The translations under genes were made by a program, and so were the position numbers. The notes under the pieces were generated by a model, which was given only the letters and a program-made list of their open reading frames with translations, did not search any database and was not told the DNA's origin. Below, piece after piece: positions 44,871-53,147 of a DNA stretch of 64,000 nucleotides. This DNA is from Candidatus Thiodiazotropha endoloripes (lineage in GTDB: Bacteria; Pseudomonadota; Gammaproteobacteria; Chromatiales; Chromatiaceae), in the NCBI GenBank assembly GCA_001709035.1, contig LVKA01000008.1:992001-1056000 (forward strand), in the 5' to 3' direction. Each line of letters begins with the position of its first letter. The stretch's first letter is position 1.

Positions 44871-45892
44871 GTTGATGGTTTCCCCGACGCAACACGAAAG
44901 TAGGGGAGCAGCAGGAGCAGCAGAGGCAACAGCAACCAGTAGAAGCGTTCATTCCATATTCTCGTCTTCTCCTGGGTCTGGGTTGGCGTGCCTGAGCCAA
45001 TGCTGGAAAGGTCGAGTATCCGACGGCTGTCCTGGTCACGAAAATCGGCCTCCAGGTATTGTCCGCCGCCGGCTTCTGCAAGACGCTGCAGCAGGGGCTG
45101 GTTGAGCTTCGATTCGATCACTTTCCCTTTGTTGTCCCGCATCAGGTCACTCTGTCCAATGCGGGCCGGGACAGGGCCACCACCGCCGGTGCCGATACCC
45201 AGGGTATGCAGGGTGATCCCTTGACCCTTCATGGCTTCCACTTGTTTTATGAGCCCAGGTTCGACGAAATCCCCGTCACTGATGAGTAGAATTGTGCGGC
45301 TGTTCTGCAGGGAGTCACTGCTGAATAGCTGTTCGGCCCGCTCCATGGCCGCAACCAGGCGGCTGCCCTGCAGGTTGGCCAGCTCTGAGGTCACGGCAGG
45401 CAGGGCAGCCAGAATACTCTGGCTGTCTTCCGTGATCGGCGAAATCACATGGGGGACGGTGGCAAAGGCGATCATTCCAATGCGTAACTGATCATTCAGC
45501 ATCACCAGATCCTGTACTTCCTGGCGCGCTCTGGCAAGTCGTGAAGGTGGGGTGTCAGCGACGTTCATCGAGCGGGAGATATCCATCAATACAACCAGAT
45601 CATTGGTCGGTGAAAACGCCTGGATGTCTTTGAAATCCCAACGGGGGCCTGCCAGCGCCACAATCAGAAACAGCCACAGCAGCGCCCAACGGATGAAGCG
45701 GCTCCAGCGTTCATTCACGCTCAGTTCCCGGATACCGACCAGATGGGGGAGCAGGTGCTCATCGGCATAGCGGTGAAACGGGCCTCGACGGGGACGAACC
45801 ACACTGAAAATCAGCCAGGCCAGAACCGGGATGACGCCAAGCAGGGCGAACAGCCATTCAGGTCTGGCAAAATGGAATACACCCTCAGACAT
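44867..45892 (-). CDS. batB: BatB-like von Willebrand factor A protein
   Basis: A 341-aa inner-membrane protein with membrane helices at ~10-27, ~65-80 and ~315-332. Its VWA domain (~95-280) has the MIDAS motif VVLMDISRSMNVADTPPSRL (DxSxS), with later TILLISDGDFVEPG. It overlaps batA by 8 bases (ATG within the batA end) and batC by 4. In the MoxR-Bat system such proteins are thought to assist assembly or folding of envelope complexes; the substrate is unknown. Confidence 0.92.
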   Translation of the reverse strand: MSEGVFHFARPEWLFALLGVIPVLAWLIFSVVRPRRGPFHRYADEHLLPHLVGIRELSVNERWSRFIRWALLWLFLIVALAGPRWDFKDIQAFSPTNDLVVLMDISRSMNVADTPPSRLARARQEVQDLVMLNDQLRIGMIAFATVPHVISPITEDSQSILAALPAVTSELANLQGSRLVAAMERAEQLFSSDSLQNSRTILLISDGDFVEPGLIKQVEAMKGQGITLHTLGIGTGGGGPVPARIGQSDLMRDNKGKVIESKLNQPLLQRLAEAGGGQYLEADFRDQDSRRILDLSSIGSGTPTQTQEKTRIWNERFYWLLLPLLLLLLPYFRVASGKPST

Positions 45893-46925
45893 AGCCGCCT
45901 CCCTTGAGCTGCCGTTGTCTGCCCTCCGGGTAGATTCCCAGGATCAGCAACAGCAGCAGGGCTGCCGTCAGCGGCCAGTGGTAGAGAGGCTGGGGGACAT
46001 AGATGGTGCGGGATTCCGCCTCGGTCTTCTCCAGCTCATCGATCTTCTGATAGATCTTCTCAAGGGCTTCCGTGTCGGTGGCCCTGAAGTAGGCGCCACC
46101 CCCGGCTTCGGCAATATCCCGCATCGCCTGCTCATTAAAATTCAGGTCTGTGCGGGTGACGATGCGGCCATTCTCTTTGATGGGAATACGTTTTTTGTTA
46201 CTGCCCACACCAATACTGTAGATTCGGATCTGTTCCTCGCCGGCCAGTTCAGCCGCACGCAGAGGGGGGATGGTGCCGGCTGTGTTTTCCCCATCCGCAA
46301 TCAGGACCAGCACTCGCGAGCCGGCCGGGCGCTCCCGCAGTTTTTTCACCCCCAGTCCCAGGGCGTCGCCAATGGCCGTGCCATCGCCGGCAATGCGTGG
46401 CACCACATTCTGAAGCAGACTGTTTACCGCTTTCCGGTCATAGGTGAGGGGGGAGAGGACATAGGCGCGGCTGCCGAAAATCACCAGACCGACTCGGTCG
46501 CCCTGGCGTCCTTCAATAAATTTGGAGACCACGCCTTTAACCACCTGCATTCGGCTGACCTGTTTCTTGTCGAGGGTGAAGTCCAGGGCATTCATTGAGT
46601 GGGAGGCATCCACCAACAACATCAGGTCGTAGCCTGCTGTGCGGTTCTCGGTATAGGGCTCAAGCCATTGCGGGCGCATCATGGCCAACACCAGAGATAA
46701 CCAGATCAGGGAGAGGAGGCCGAGATAGAGCCGTTTGCTGAGCGGCACCTTCGGGCGTTTGGTCTGAAAGGCGGCTTCCAGATGGGGCAGGCTTGGGTGC
46801 AGCAGGGTGGCCTGCAGACCCTCCACCGTTTCAAACTGTTCTGCAGCAGGTCGTCTCCAGAAGAGCCTGACCAGTAGCGGCAATACCAAAAGAAGCGCCA
46901 TCCAGGGCCAGTGAAACTCAAACAT
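45885..46925 (-). CDS. batA: BatA-like von Willebrand factor A protein
   Basis: 346 aa from the ATG at 46925, which overlaps the DUF4381 stop; the open frame extends to 46961 without support. Helices at ~5-22, ~58-75 and ~320-338. The VWA domain has DLMLLVDASHSMNALDFTLDK (MIDAS), then GDRVGLVIFGSRAYVLSPLTYD and RVLVLIADGENTAG. Second VWA gene of the operon; both copies keep the metal-binding residues. Confidence 0.92.
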   Translation of the reverse strand: MFEFHWPWMALLLVLPLLVRLFWRRPAAEQFETVEGLQATLLHPSLPHLEAAFQTKRPKVPLSKRLYLGLLSLIWLSLVLAMMRPQWLEPYTENRTAGYDLMLLVDASHSMNALDFTLDKKQVSRMQVVKGVVSKFIEGRQGDRVGLVIFGSRAYVLSPLTYDRKAVNSLLQNVVPRIAGDGTAIGDALGLGVKKLRERPAGSRVLVLIADGENTAGTIPPLRAAELAGEEQIRIYSIGVGSNKKRIPIKENGRIVTRTDLNFNEQAMRDIAEAGGGAYFRATDTEALEKIYQKIDELEKTEAESRTIYVPQPLYHWPLTAALLLLLILGIYPEGRQRQLKGGGYV

Positions 46926-47397
46926 GGCAGGCGTCCTCACTGACCCAGTGGATCGCGGCATCGATCAGCTGCCCCAGAGTCTCTTTGTCGGCTGAGTGGT
47001 CGGGTGGGGCATAGGGCAGTTCGAGCAGCAGCCGACCCTTTTCCTGCCAGGGGAATCCACTTGAGTCATTGCGCTGCAGCCACGCCAGCCAGGCTTCGTC
47101 GGTGAGCGACGCAGTCATGCTTCGACCGCAGCGTGCGATCGCGATACGTCTGAGCAGTTCGGAGAGATCGCTGGCAACCGGTTTTGCCGGTTCCCGCTTG
47201 ATGCGATGTTTCAGGCCGATCAGGTGGCGCCGGGCATCCTGTTGCCAGCGGCCCAGAGGGTAGAGTCTGCGTCTTCGGATGATCCACCAGACCAATAGCA
47301 TCATCAGCGCAATACCGATCAGAAGCAGCCACCAGCCCGGAGCGATGGGCCACCAGGAGACCGTATCTATGCCTCGAATATCGCGTAGTGGATCCAT
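46918..47397 (-). CDS. DUF4381 domain membrane protein
   Basis: 159 aa from ATG 47397, which overlaps the DUF58 gene stop by one base (TGATG); a TTG at 47400 is also in frame. A short N-terminus (PLRDIRGIDTVSWWPIAPGWW), one membrane helix (LLLIGIALMMLLVWWII), then a basic cytosolic domain with LLRRIAIARCGR and LTDEAWLAWL, typical of DUF4381 in MoxR-Bat operons. Function unknown. Confidence 0.9.
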   Translation of the reverse strand: MDPLRDIRGIDTVSWWPIAPGWWLLLIGIALMMLLVWWIIRRRRLYPLGRWQQDARRHLIGLKHRIKREPAKPVASDLSELLRRIAIARCGRSMTASLTDEAWLAWLQRNDSSGFPWQEKGRLLLELPYAPPDHSADKETLGQLIDAAIHWVSEDACHV

Positions 47398-48308
47398 CAA
47401 TGCCGACCGAAGTGTTGCGCTAACCCACGGGTCAATGTGAGGTGTATCTCTTCATTGGTGGTGATCGGCATCAGGGTGATACCCAGACTGCTGGCCATGG
47501 CGCTTAATTCATTGCGATGTTTCTGCCAGGTCTCTGCATAGCGCGATCTGGCTCCCCGGTCTCGAGTGTCGATCTCGATGGCATGCCCATCCGGGCCGAC
47601 GAAGGTGACACGGCCCAACTCCGGCAGTTCCCGGTCGGCCGGATCATCCACCGGTATCAGTACCACGGTATGGTGCTGGCATATCCGTCCCAGGGTCTGC
47701 TGCAGTCCCATGACCTCACGGTTCAGATCGGCGATGACAAAGATCAGCGAACCGGTCGAGGTGCCTTTGTCGGCCCGCTGCAAGGCTTCCGACAGGCAGT
47801 CCTGATTAGGCTGATTGGGAGTGCCTTCATGGGTGAGGGCGTGCAACAGTCGCCATAAGGCACGCCGATCCTTGGTTGGTTGAAAATACTGCATGCCCTG
47901 CTGCAGGTCACCGAACAGCATGCCGCCGACCCGATCATGCAACCGTGATGCCGCCCAGCCCAACAGGGCCGCTGCTTTGGCGGCCTGTACTGACTTGAAG
48001 GTACCGCGGGTGCCAAAGCTCATGTGTGGACCCCGATCGATACACAGCACCACACTGCGTTCCCGCTCCTCGCGGAAGATCTTCATGTGTGGCACGTTGG
48101 TACGGGCAGTGACATTCCACTCCATGTTGCGGATATCATCTCCCTCCCGATACTCCCGTACCTCTTCGAAATCGAGACCGGTACCCCGAAATACAGAGGC
48201 ATAGAGTCCGCTGAAACTGGTGTTCACCAGATGGTGCGAGGCCAGGCCCAGGGTATGGGCCTGGTGGCGCAGTTCGAGCAGGTCATCAATATGCGGATGA
48301 AGACTCAT
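47397..48308 (-). CDS. DUF58 domain protein
   Basis: A 303-aa soluble protein. The family motif is in FRGTGLDFEEVREYREGDDIRNMEWNVTAR, followed by a VWA-like region (SVVLCIDRGPHMSFG, SLIFVIADLNRE). DUF58 proteins partner MoxR ATPases. It lies 20 bp downstream of moxR and is coupled to the DUF4381 gene. Confidence 0.93.
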   Translation of the reverse strand: MSLHPHIDDLLELRHQAHTLGLASHHLVNTSFSGLYASVFRGTGLDFEEVREYREGDDIRNMEWNVTARTNVPHMKIFREERERSVVLCIDRGPHMSFGTRGTFKSVQAAKAAALLGWAASRLHDRVGGMLFGDLQQGMQYFQPTKDRRALWRLLHALTHEGTPNQPNQDCLSEALQRADKGTSTGSLIFVIADLNREVMGLQQTLGRICQHHTVVLIPVDDPADRELPELGRVTFVGPDGHAIEIDTRDRGARSRYAETWQKHRNELSAMASSLGITLMPITTNEEIHLTLTRGLAQHFGRH

Positions 48309-48328
48309 AGAGGTTGCCGAGACGGCCG

Positions 48329-49285
48329 TTATGGGATGGCGACCATATCCAGCAGACGGGATAGGAAATCATCGGTGGTAATGCCTTCCGCTTCAGCCTC
48401 AAAGGTCAGCAGGATACGATGCCGGAGAATTGCCGGTGCAACCGCCTGAATATGGTGTGGCGCTACGAACTCCTCATCGTCCAGCCAGGCACGTGCACGG
48501 GCGCATCGGGCCATCGCGATACTGGCGCGGGGCGAGGCGCCGAAGCGACACCAGCGGGTCAGATCCTTGTCGTAGGCTTGCGGGTTTCTGCTCGCCTGCA
48601 CCAGATCGACGATGTAACTGTTCAGCTTTGGATCCAGGTAGAGTTTGTTCACCTCCTGACGGATGGCGAAAAGCTCCTTCTGGCTGAGCGGGTTACTTGG
48701 CGGTGTCGGTTTCTGCTGTTGCTGGGCATTGTCCAGCTCAAGGATCTGCAGCTCTTCATTGCGGTCCGGGTATTCCACATTCGCCTGCATCAGGAAACGA
48801 TCGAGCTGCGCCTCCGGCAGGTGGTAGGTGCCCTCCTGCTCGACCGGGTTCTGGGTCGCCAGCACCATAAAGAACTCCGGCAGCTGGTAGGTTGTCTGTC
48901 CAACGGTGATCTGATGTTCACCCATCGCTTCCAGCAGCGCGGATTGAACCTTGGCGGGTGCCCGGTTGACCTCGTCCGCCAGCAGAATGTTGTGGAACAG
49001 AGGGCCCTGACGAAACTCGAACTCGCCTTTTTCGTGGCGATAGATATCGGTGCCGATCAGGTCGGCAGGCAACAGGTCAGGGGTGAATTGAATACGGTGG
49101 AAGTCGCCTTCGATCGCTTCTGCCAGGGCTTTCACCGCGGTGGTTTTAGCCAGTCCGGGGAGGCCTTCGATAAGCAGATGACCATCGCTCAACAGACAGA
49201 TCAGCATGCTATCGATAAAGCTGGTCTGACCGATGACTCGCGTAGCCAAGTGCTCGCGTAACGGAGCAAGGACGGATGAGTTCAT
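48329..49285 (-). CDS. MoxR-family AAA+ ATPase
   Basis: A 318-aa chaperone-like ATPase, first gene of the seven-gene moxR-DUF58-DUF4381-batA-batB-batC-batD operon. Walker A is EGLPGLAKTTAVK near 40-52, Walker B ILLADEVNRAPAKVQSALLEAM near 100-121, sensor 1 FFMVLATQNPVEQEG. The C-terminal lid domain has RWCRFGASPRASIAMARCARARAWL and VAPAILRHRI. MoxR proteins with Bat partners are linked to envelope stress and oxygen tolerance (family knowledge). Confidence 0.95.
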   Translation of the reverse strand: MNSSVLAPLREHLATRVIGQTSFIDSMLICLLSDGHLLIEGLPGLAKTTAVKALAEAIEGDFHRIQFTPDLLPADLIGTDIYRHEKGEFEFRQGPLFHNILLADEVNRAPAKVQSALLEAMGEHQITVGQTTYQLPEFFMVLATQNPVEQEGTYHLPEAQLDRFLMQANVEYPDRNEELQILELDNAQQQQKPTPPSNPLSQKELFAIRQEVNKLYLDPKLNSYIVDLVQASRNPQAYDKDLTRWCRFGASPRASIAMARCARARAWLDDEEFVAPHHIQAVAPAILRHRILLTFEAEAEGITTDDFLSRLLDMVAIP

Positions 49286-49806
49286 TAACTTCTACTACTT
49301 TAGGCTGTGTTGGTTGTTATTCAGCACTTTGGTATCCGAGGACTCAGTCATCGATCCAGGCTTTATCTCTGCCTGTGCTGTTGTGTGTCTGCCTATCCTG
49401 GCTATTATTTTGTTTAAGTGCAAGCTCTAGAAGCAGTCCAAACTATTAGATTATTCTCATCTCTTAATTCACATTTCCATTTACACTGATCCCTGCAAAT
49501 CCCCATTCAGGTTGAACTCACCCCCATTATGGCGTTGGGGTGGTAATTCAAAAACAATAATTTAACTAGGGGCATTGAAATCCGAGTCAATATCTTGACG
49601 GGCTGAAATCGAATCTGTTCACAATCCCCCTAAGCCCCCGGATCCAGACACTGATCGACTTCGGCAGGCAGTTTTATTATACACTGTGTAGAATCTAACT
49701 AATTGATTATTAACGTATATAAACAACTGTTCATTTTTTTTACGATTTAATGTCTGGTCCCGAATTTACTGGCCTTGGTAGCTATTTTCAGCGTTTATCA
49801 ACAATG

Positions 49807-49829
49807 TTATCCACAGGAGCTGTGGGTAA
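49807..49829. promoter_or_regulatory. Inverted DnaA-box-like dyad
   Basis: TTATCCACA (49807-49815), a perfect match to the DnaA box TTATNCACA, faces TGTGGGTAA (49821-49829), a one-mismatch inverted copy. Together they make a 9/10-bp palindrome with a 3-base centre. It may bind DnaA or be an operator for typA. Confidence 0.5.
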
Positions 49830-49856
49830 ATCTGAAAGTTTCGTAATCAAAAGAAG

Positions 49857-49887
49857 TTGACAATAGTTTCTATCTATTGTTTTTAAT
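49857..49887 (+). promoter_or_regulatory. Possible sigma-70 promoter of typA
   Basis: TTGACA at 49857-49862 with a T-rich stretch ending TTTAAT at 49882-49887 (19-base spacer). The -35 is perfect; the -10 and spacing are not ideal. Confidence 0.4.
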
Positions 49888-49990
49888 AGTGTTGGTAACT
49901 CTCTGTAATTTATAAAAAAATTAAATAAAGAGAACCAATCCCATAATCATGGGTATAATCCGCCCTCATTTTTGTTTGCGGACCACCCTG

Positions 49991-51802
49991 ATGATCGAGA
50001 ATCTTAGAAATATCGCCATAATCGCTCACGTTGACCATGGCAAGACCACCCTTGTGGATGAACTGCTGAAACAGTCCGGCACTCTCGGCGAGCGATTCGG
50101 CAAGGTCGAGCGGGTGATGGATTCCAATGATCAGGAGCGGGAGCGGGGTATCACCATCCTCTCCAAAAACACCGCAATTCGCTGGAACGACTATCGTATC
50201 AACATCGTCGACACCCCCGGGCATGCGGATTTCGGTGGTGAAGTGGAGCGAGTGCTCTCGATGGTGGATTCGGTACTGCTGCTGGTGGATGCCCAGGAAG
50301 GCCCGATGCCGCAGACCCGGTTTGTAACCCAGAAGGCTTTTCAGCACGGCCTGCGGCCGATTGTGGTGGTGAATAAGATCGATAAACCCGGATCCCGTCC
50401 GGACTGGGTAATCGATCAGGTGTTTGAGCTCTTCGATCGATTGGGCGCCAGTGATGATCAGCTCGATTTTCCGATTGTCTACACCTCGGCGGTTGGAGGC
50501 TATGCGGGACTTGAAAGCAACATAACCGAAGGTGACATGACCGCGCTGTTCGAAGCCATTGTCAGCTACTGTCCTGCGCCTGAGGTGGATCCGGAAGCAC
50601 CTTTCCAGATGCAGATCTCCAATCTGGATTACAACAGCTACGTCGGCGCTATCGCGGTTGGTCGGGTGACCAGGGGAAGCATCAAACCCAATCAGCAAGT
50701 GATGGTGGTGAAGTACGATGGTGAGCAGCATCGGGCCAAGATCGGTGTGGTCTATGGTTATTTGGGGCTTGAGCGATTTGAAGTCAATGAGGCGACCGCT
50801 GGAGATATCATCGCGATCAGTGGTATGGAGGCGCCGAACGTTTCAGATACCCTGTGTGATCCTGAACATGTGGAGAGCATGCCCCCGCTGACGGTGGATG
50901 AGCCAACCGTCTCTATGACATTCCAGGTCAATACCTCGCCTTTTGCCGGTAAAGAGGGTAAATACCTGACCTCGAGACAGCTTAAGGAGCGGCTTGAGCG
51001 GGAGTTGATCCACAATGTGGCGTTGCGTGTCGAGGAGGGGACCGACCCTGAGAAATTCAAAGTCTCCGGACGGGGTGAGCTGCATCTCTCGGTACTGATC
51101 GAAAGTATGCGACGGGAGGGATTCGAATTGGCTGTCTCCCGCCCCGAGGTGATTTTCCGTGAGGTCGACGGTGAGATCTGTGAACCCTATGAGCAGTTGA
51201 CCGTGGATGTGGAGGAGGACAACCAGGGAACGATCATGGAGGCCCTGGGGACCCGCAAAGGTGACCTTAAGGATATGGTGCCGGATGGGAAGGGAAGAGT
51301 ACGGCTCGACTACATCATACCCTCCCGTGGACTGATCGGTTTTCAGACAGAGTTCATGACCAGCACCTCAGGTACCGGCCTGATCTACCATGTTTTCGAT
51401 CATTACGGTCCAGCCCAGCATGGGGGTATCGCACCACGTAAAAACGGTGTGCTGATCTCCAACAGCCAGGGCAAATCCCTGGGCTTCGCCCTCTATAACC
51501 TGCAGGAACGGGGCAGACTATTCAGCTCGCCGGGTGATGAGGTCTATGAGGGACAGATTGTGGGGATTCATGCCAGGGACAATGATCTGGTGGTCAATCC
51601 GCTGAAGGGTAAGCAGCTGACAAATATACGCGCAGCCGGCAAGGATGACGCCATTATTCTGACACCACCACTGCAATACAGCCTGGAGCAGGCGCTGGAA
51701 TTCATCGAAGATGATGAACTGGTGGAGGTCACGCCCCGGGAGGTTCGTATTCGTAAGAAGTACCTCAAGGAGCATGAACGAAAACGGGCTTCCCGGGAGT
51801 AG
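49991..51802 (+). CDS. typA: Ribosome-associated GTPase TypA/BipA
   Basis: 603 aa from the ATG at 49991. A translational GTPase involved in 50S assembly, cold growth and stress. G motifs: [15 protein letters not shown] (G1), [13 protein letters not shown] (G2), [15 protein letters not shown] (G3), [11 protein letters not shown] (G4) and [10 protein letters not shown] (G5). Then come the beta-barrel domain, two EF-G-like domains and the TypA-specific C-terminus ([27 protein letters not shown]). The open frame to 49949 is not supported. Confidence 0.97.
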   Translation: MIENLRNIAIIAHVDHGKTTLVDELLKQSGTLGERFGKVERVMDSNDQERERGITILSKNTAIRWNDYRINIVDTPGHADFGGEVERVLSMVDSVLLLVDAQEGPMPQTRFVTQKAFQHGLRPIVVVNKIDKPGSRPDWVIDQVFELFDRLGASDDQLDFPIVYTSAVGGYAGLESNITEGDMTALFEAIVSYCPAPEVDPEAPFQMQISNLDYNSYVGAIAVGRVTRGSIKPNQQVMVVKYDGEQHRAKIGVVYGYLGLERFEVNEATAGDIIAISGMEAPNVSDTLCDPEHVESMPPLTVDEPTVSMTFQVNTSPFAGKEGKYLTSRQLKERLERELIHNVALRVEEGTDPEKFKVSGRGELHLSVLIESMRREGFELAVSRPEVIFREVDGEICEPYEQLTVDVEEDNQGTIMEALGTRKGDLKDMVPDGKGRVRLDYIIPSRGLIGFQTEFMTSTSGTGLIYHVFDHYGPAQHGGIAPRKNGVLISNSQGKSLGFALYNLQERGRLFSSPGDEVYEGQIVGIHARDNDLVVNPLKGKQLTNIRAAGKDDAIILTPPLQYSLEQALEFIEDDELVEVTPREVRIRKKYLKEHERKRASRE

Positions 51803-51877
51803 CAGGGTCGATTGGCGAGATTCACATCAATGTGGATGATCGTCCTGCCATAGATCTGATATCCGGTCTGTACAGAA

Positions 51878-52000
51878 AGAAAAAGCCCAACCGCAATCCT
51901 TGCGGCTGGGCTTACAGTCGTCGGCTTGGTTGGCTAAGCATTTCTTCCCTGTGCAATCCTTTGCTCTAAATCCCTGAAGTAACTTCCTTGATGACGACAA
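51878..52000 (-). ncRNA. Candidate CsrA/RsmA-binding small RNA, copy 1 of 4
   Basis: The minus strand encodes a ~123-nt RNA starting near GTCGTCATCAAGGA (51998-51985). It has five GGA motifs (plus-strand TCC at 51985, 51971, 51957, 51946, 51897), then the conserved GCTTAGCCAACCAA, then GACGAC (51922-51917), which can pair with the 5' GTCGTC. It ends in a terminator hairpin (GCCCAGCCGCA...TGCGGTTGGGC) whose loop carries AAGGA, followed by a T-rich run. Three paralogues follow upstream in the same orientation. Two GacA-box-like sites lie above the promoter. This is the arrangement of CsrB/RsmY/RsmZ-type CsrA antagonists (inference). Confidence 0.8.
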
Positions 52001-52053
52001 TTACAGTCTGACACAAAAATTTACATTTACTGTGGGAATTCGCACCATAAGCA

Positions 52054-52093
52054 TGTGAGATTTTTCGCAATTGAATGTAAGAATTTTCCTACA
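52054..52093. promoter_or_regulatory. Paired GacA-box-like sites of sRNA copy 1
   Basis: The distal site TGTAAG-AATTTT-CCTACA (52076-52093) matches the GacA/UvrY upstream activating sequence TGTAAG-N6-CTTACA with one mismatch. A weaker half-site, TGTGAG-ATTTTT-CGCAAT (52054-52071), lies exactly 22 bp closer to the RNA. Confidence 0.7.
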
Positions 52094-52323
52094 CTGCAAC
52101 CTATTGATTTATAAGGTTAATAATTGTGGTGAATTTGTGGAAATTGACCAATTTCAGTCATGATAGGAAAACTTGGCAGATTTCAGCGCTTCTTATTGGT
52201 TTTAGAAAGATGTCCCATGCCTTCCAAGCGTTTTTATTTCAGGTTTGCGGGCCAAGCTCATACTTTGGATGCAACTTCCGAATATGACGATCCATCGTAG
52301 TGAAGAGAATTTGTTCGGCCTGA

Positions 52324-52450
52324 AAAGATAAAAGCCCAACTGCGATCCTTGCAGTTGGGCTTACAGTCGTCGGCTTGGTTGGCTAAGCTTCCCTTCCCTG
52401 CAAAATCCTTTACGAAGTTTTCCCTTTAGAGACGTCCTTGATGACGACAA
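52324..52450 (-). ncRNA. Candidate CsrA/RsmA-binding small RNA, copy 2 of 4
   Basis: A ~125-nt minus-strand RNA. 5' GTCGTC (52448-52443) can pair with GACGAC before the terminator. Six GGA motifs, including CAAGGACG, TAAAGGATTT and GGGAAGGGAAG. It shares GCTTAGCCAACCAAGC with copy 1. The terminator has a perfect 10-bp stem (GCCCAACTGC / GCAGTTGGGC), the loop AAGGATC, and a T-rich tail. Length and element order equal those of copy 1; intervening bases differ, so this is a diverged paralogue and not a recent duplicate. Confidence 0.8.
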
Positions 52451-52503
52451 CTGAATTTTGACACAATTACTTACAGCAAACATGGGAATATTCACAATTT
52501 AAG

Positions 52504-52543
52504 TGTGAGATTTTTCTCTTATGGCTGTAAGAAAATTCTTACT
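52504..52543. promoter_or_regulatory. Paired GacA-box-like sites of sRNA copy 2
   Basis: Distal site TGTAAG-AAAATT-CTTACT (52526-52543), 11 of 12 consensus positions. Proximal weaker site TGTGAG-ATTTTT-CTCTTA (52504-52521), again 22 bp away. Confidence 0.7.
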
Positions 52544-52633
52544 TTAAAAGAACGGTGTCTGACAACATGTCGCCAGTATCTTTAAAGTAGAAGGATCCGG
52601 CTCAGTTTTTCCGGAGAATGAGGTGGGGGAAAT

Positions 52634-52756
52634 GAAAAAGCCCAACCGCAATCCATGCAGTTGGGCTCGATTGTCATCGGCTTGGTTGGCAAAGCTCCTC
52701 GTCCATCTACCATCCGTTGTGGCTTGTCCTGTAAAACGTCCTTGATTGACGACAAC
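52634..52756 (-). ncRNA. Candidate CsrA/RsmA-binding small RNA, copy 3 of 4
   Basis: A ~120-nt minus-strand RNA with six GGA motifs (CAAGGACG, ACAGGACA, ACGGATGG, ATGGACGAGGAGC, CATGGATT). The 5' TTGTCGTC can pair with GATGACAA before the terminator, with a G-U pair where copies 1 and 2 have G-C. The conserved block is GCTTTGCCAACCAAGC. The terminator stem is GCCCAACTGCA / TGCGGTTGGGC with GGA at the loop and T5 after it. Confidence 0.8.
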
Positions 52757-52809
52757 TAAATAATCGCACGTAATCTCTCGAATTGAATTGGGAAAAGTTA
52801 CCTTTGTTG

Positions 52810-52849
52810 TGTAAGAATCATCCTGTTGTCGTGTAGGAATTTTCCTACA
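52810..52849. promoter_or_regulatory. Paired GacA-box-like sites of sRNA copy 3
   Basis: Distal palindrome TGTAGG-AATTTT-CCTACA (52832-52849) and proximal TGTAAG-AATCAT-CCTGTT (52810-52827), starting 22 bp apart. Confidence 0.7.
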
Positions 52850-52920
52850 AGGGTTCTATCCACGGGTTTACAATCTACAAGCAGTGGCGATCAAGATGGC
52901 CATTTTCACCCATTTGAAAA

Positions 52921-53038
52921 AGTGAAAGCCCAACTGCAGTCCCTGCGTTGGGCTTTCTGTCATCAGCTTGTTTTGCTAAGCAACCTATCCATGGTTTACT
53001 TTGTGCGCTACAAGCCAGTTCTTCCTTGATGATGACGG
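52921..53038 (-). ncRNA. Candidate CsrA/RsmA-binding small RNA, copy 4 of 4
   Basis: The most diverged copy, ~117 nt on the minus strand. The 5' GTCATC (53036-53031) pairs with GATGAC before the terminator, a fully compensated change relative to GTCGTC/GACGAC in copies 1 and 2. Only three GGA motifs remain (CAAGGAAG, CATGGATAGG, CAGGGACTG in the terminator loop). The conserved block is reduced to GCTTAGCAAAACAAGC. The terminator stem is GCCCAACGCAG / CTGCAGTTGGGC and its T-run is interrupted. Confidence 0.7.
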
Positions 53039-53092
53039 GATTATCTTGGCATAAAGCTCTGCCCATTGAAGTGGGAAAACATACCGGCAACA

Positions 53093-53132
53093 CGTAAGAA
53101 TTGTCTTGTCAGCACATAGGGTGATTCTTACA
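53093..53132. promoter_or_regulatory. Paired GacA-box-like sites of sRNA copy 4
   Basis: CATAGG-GTGATT-CTTACA (53115-53132) has a perfect right half. CGTAAG-AATTGT-CTTGTC (53093-53110) lies 22 bp closer to the RNA. The distal site also lies 16 bp before the pip start on the other strand. Confidence 0.6.
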
Positions 53133-53147
53133 CTTAACAGATCGATT

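Larger units (their letters stand above)
49286..49990. other. Divergent intergenic region between moxR and typA
   Basis: No gene in about 700 bp. It becomes very AT-rich from 49680 on. It contains a dyad resembling two inverted DnaA boxes at 49807-49829 and a TTGACA element at 49857 that may belong to the typA promoter. Confidence 0.6.

Noticed and set aside
51878-53038. Interpretation of the four hairpins as mere terminators of pip-strand or typA transcripts
   Set aside because: The T-runs follow on the minus strand, not on the typA strand, and homology extends ~120 bp beyond each hairpin plus to the promoter sites.
52826-53093. Two short frames (67 and 72 codons) in the sRNA region
   Set aside because: They overlap the structured RNA copy 4 and its promoter and have no protein character.
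51878-53132. CRISPR array
   Set aside because: Spacing of the repeats is 280-450 bp and the repeated units are long and diverged; no short direct repeats with uniform spacers occur anywhere in the window.
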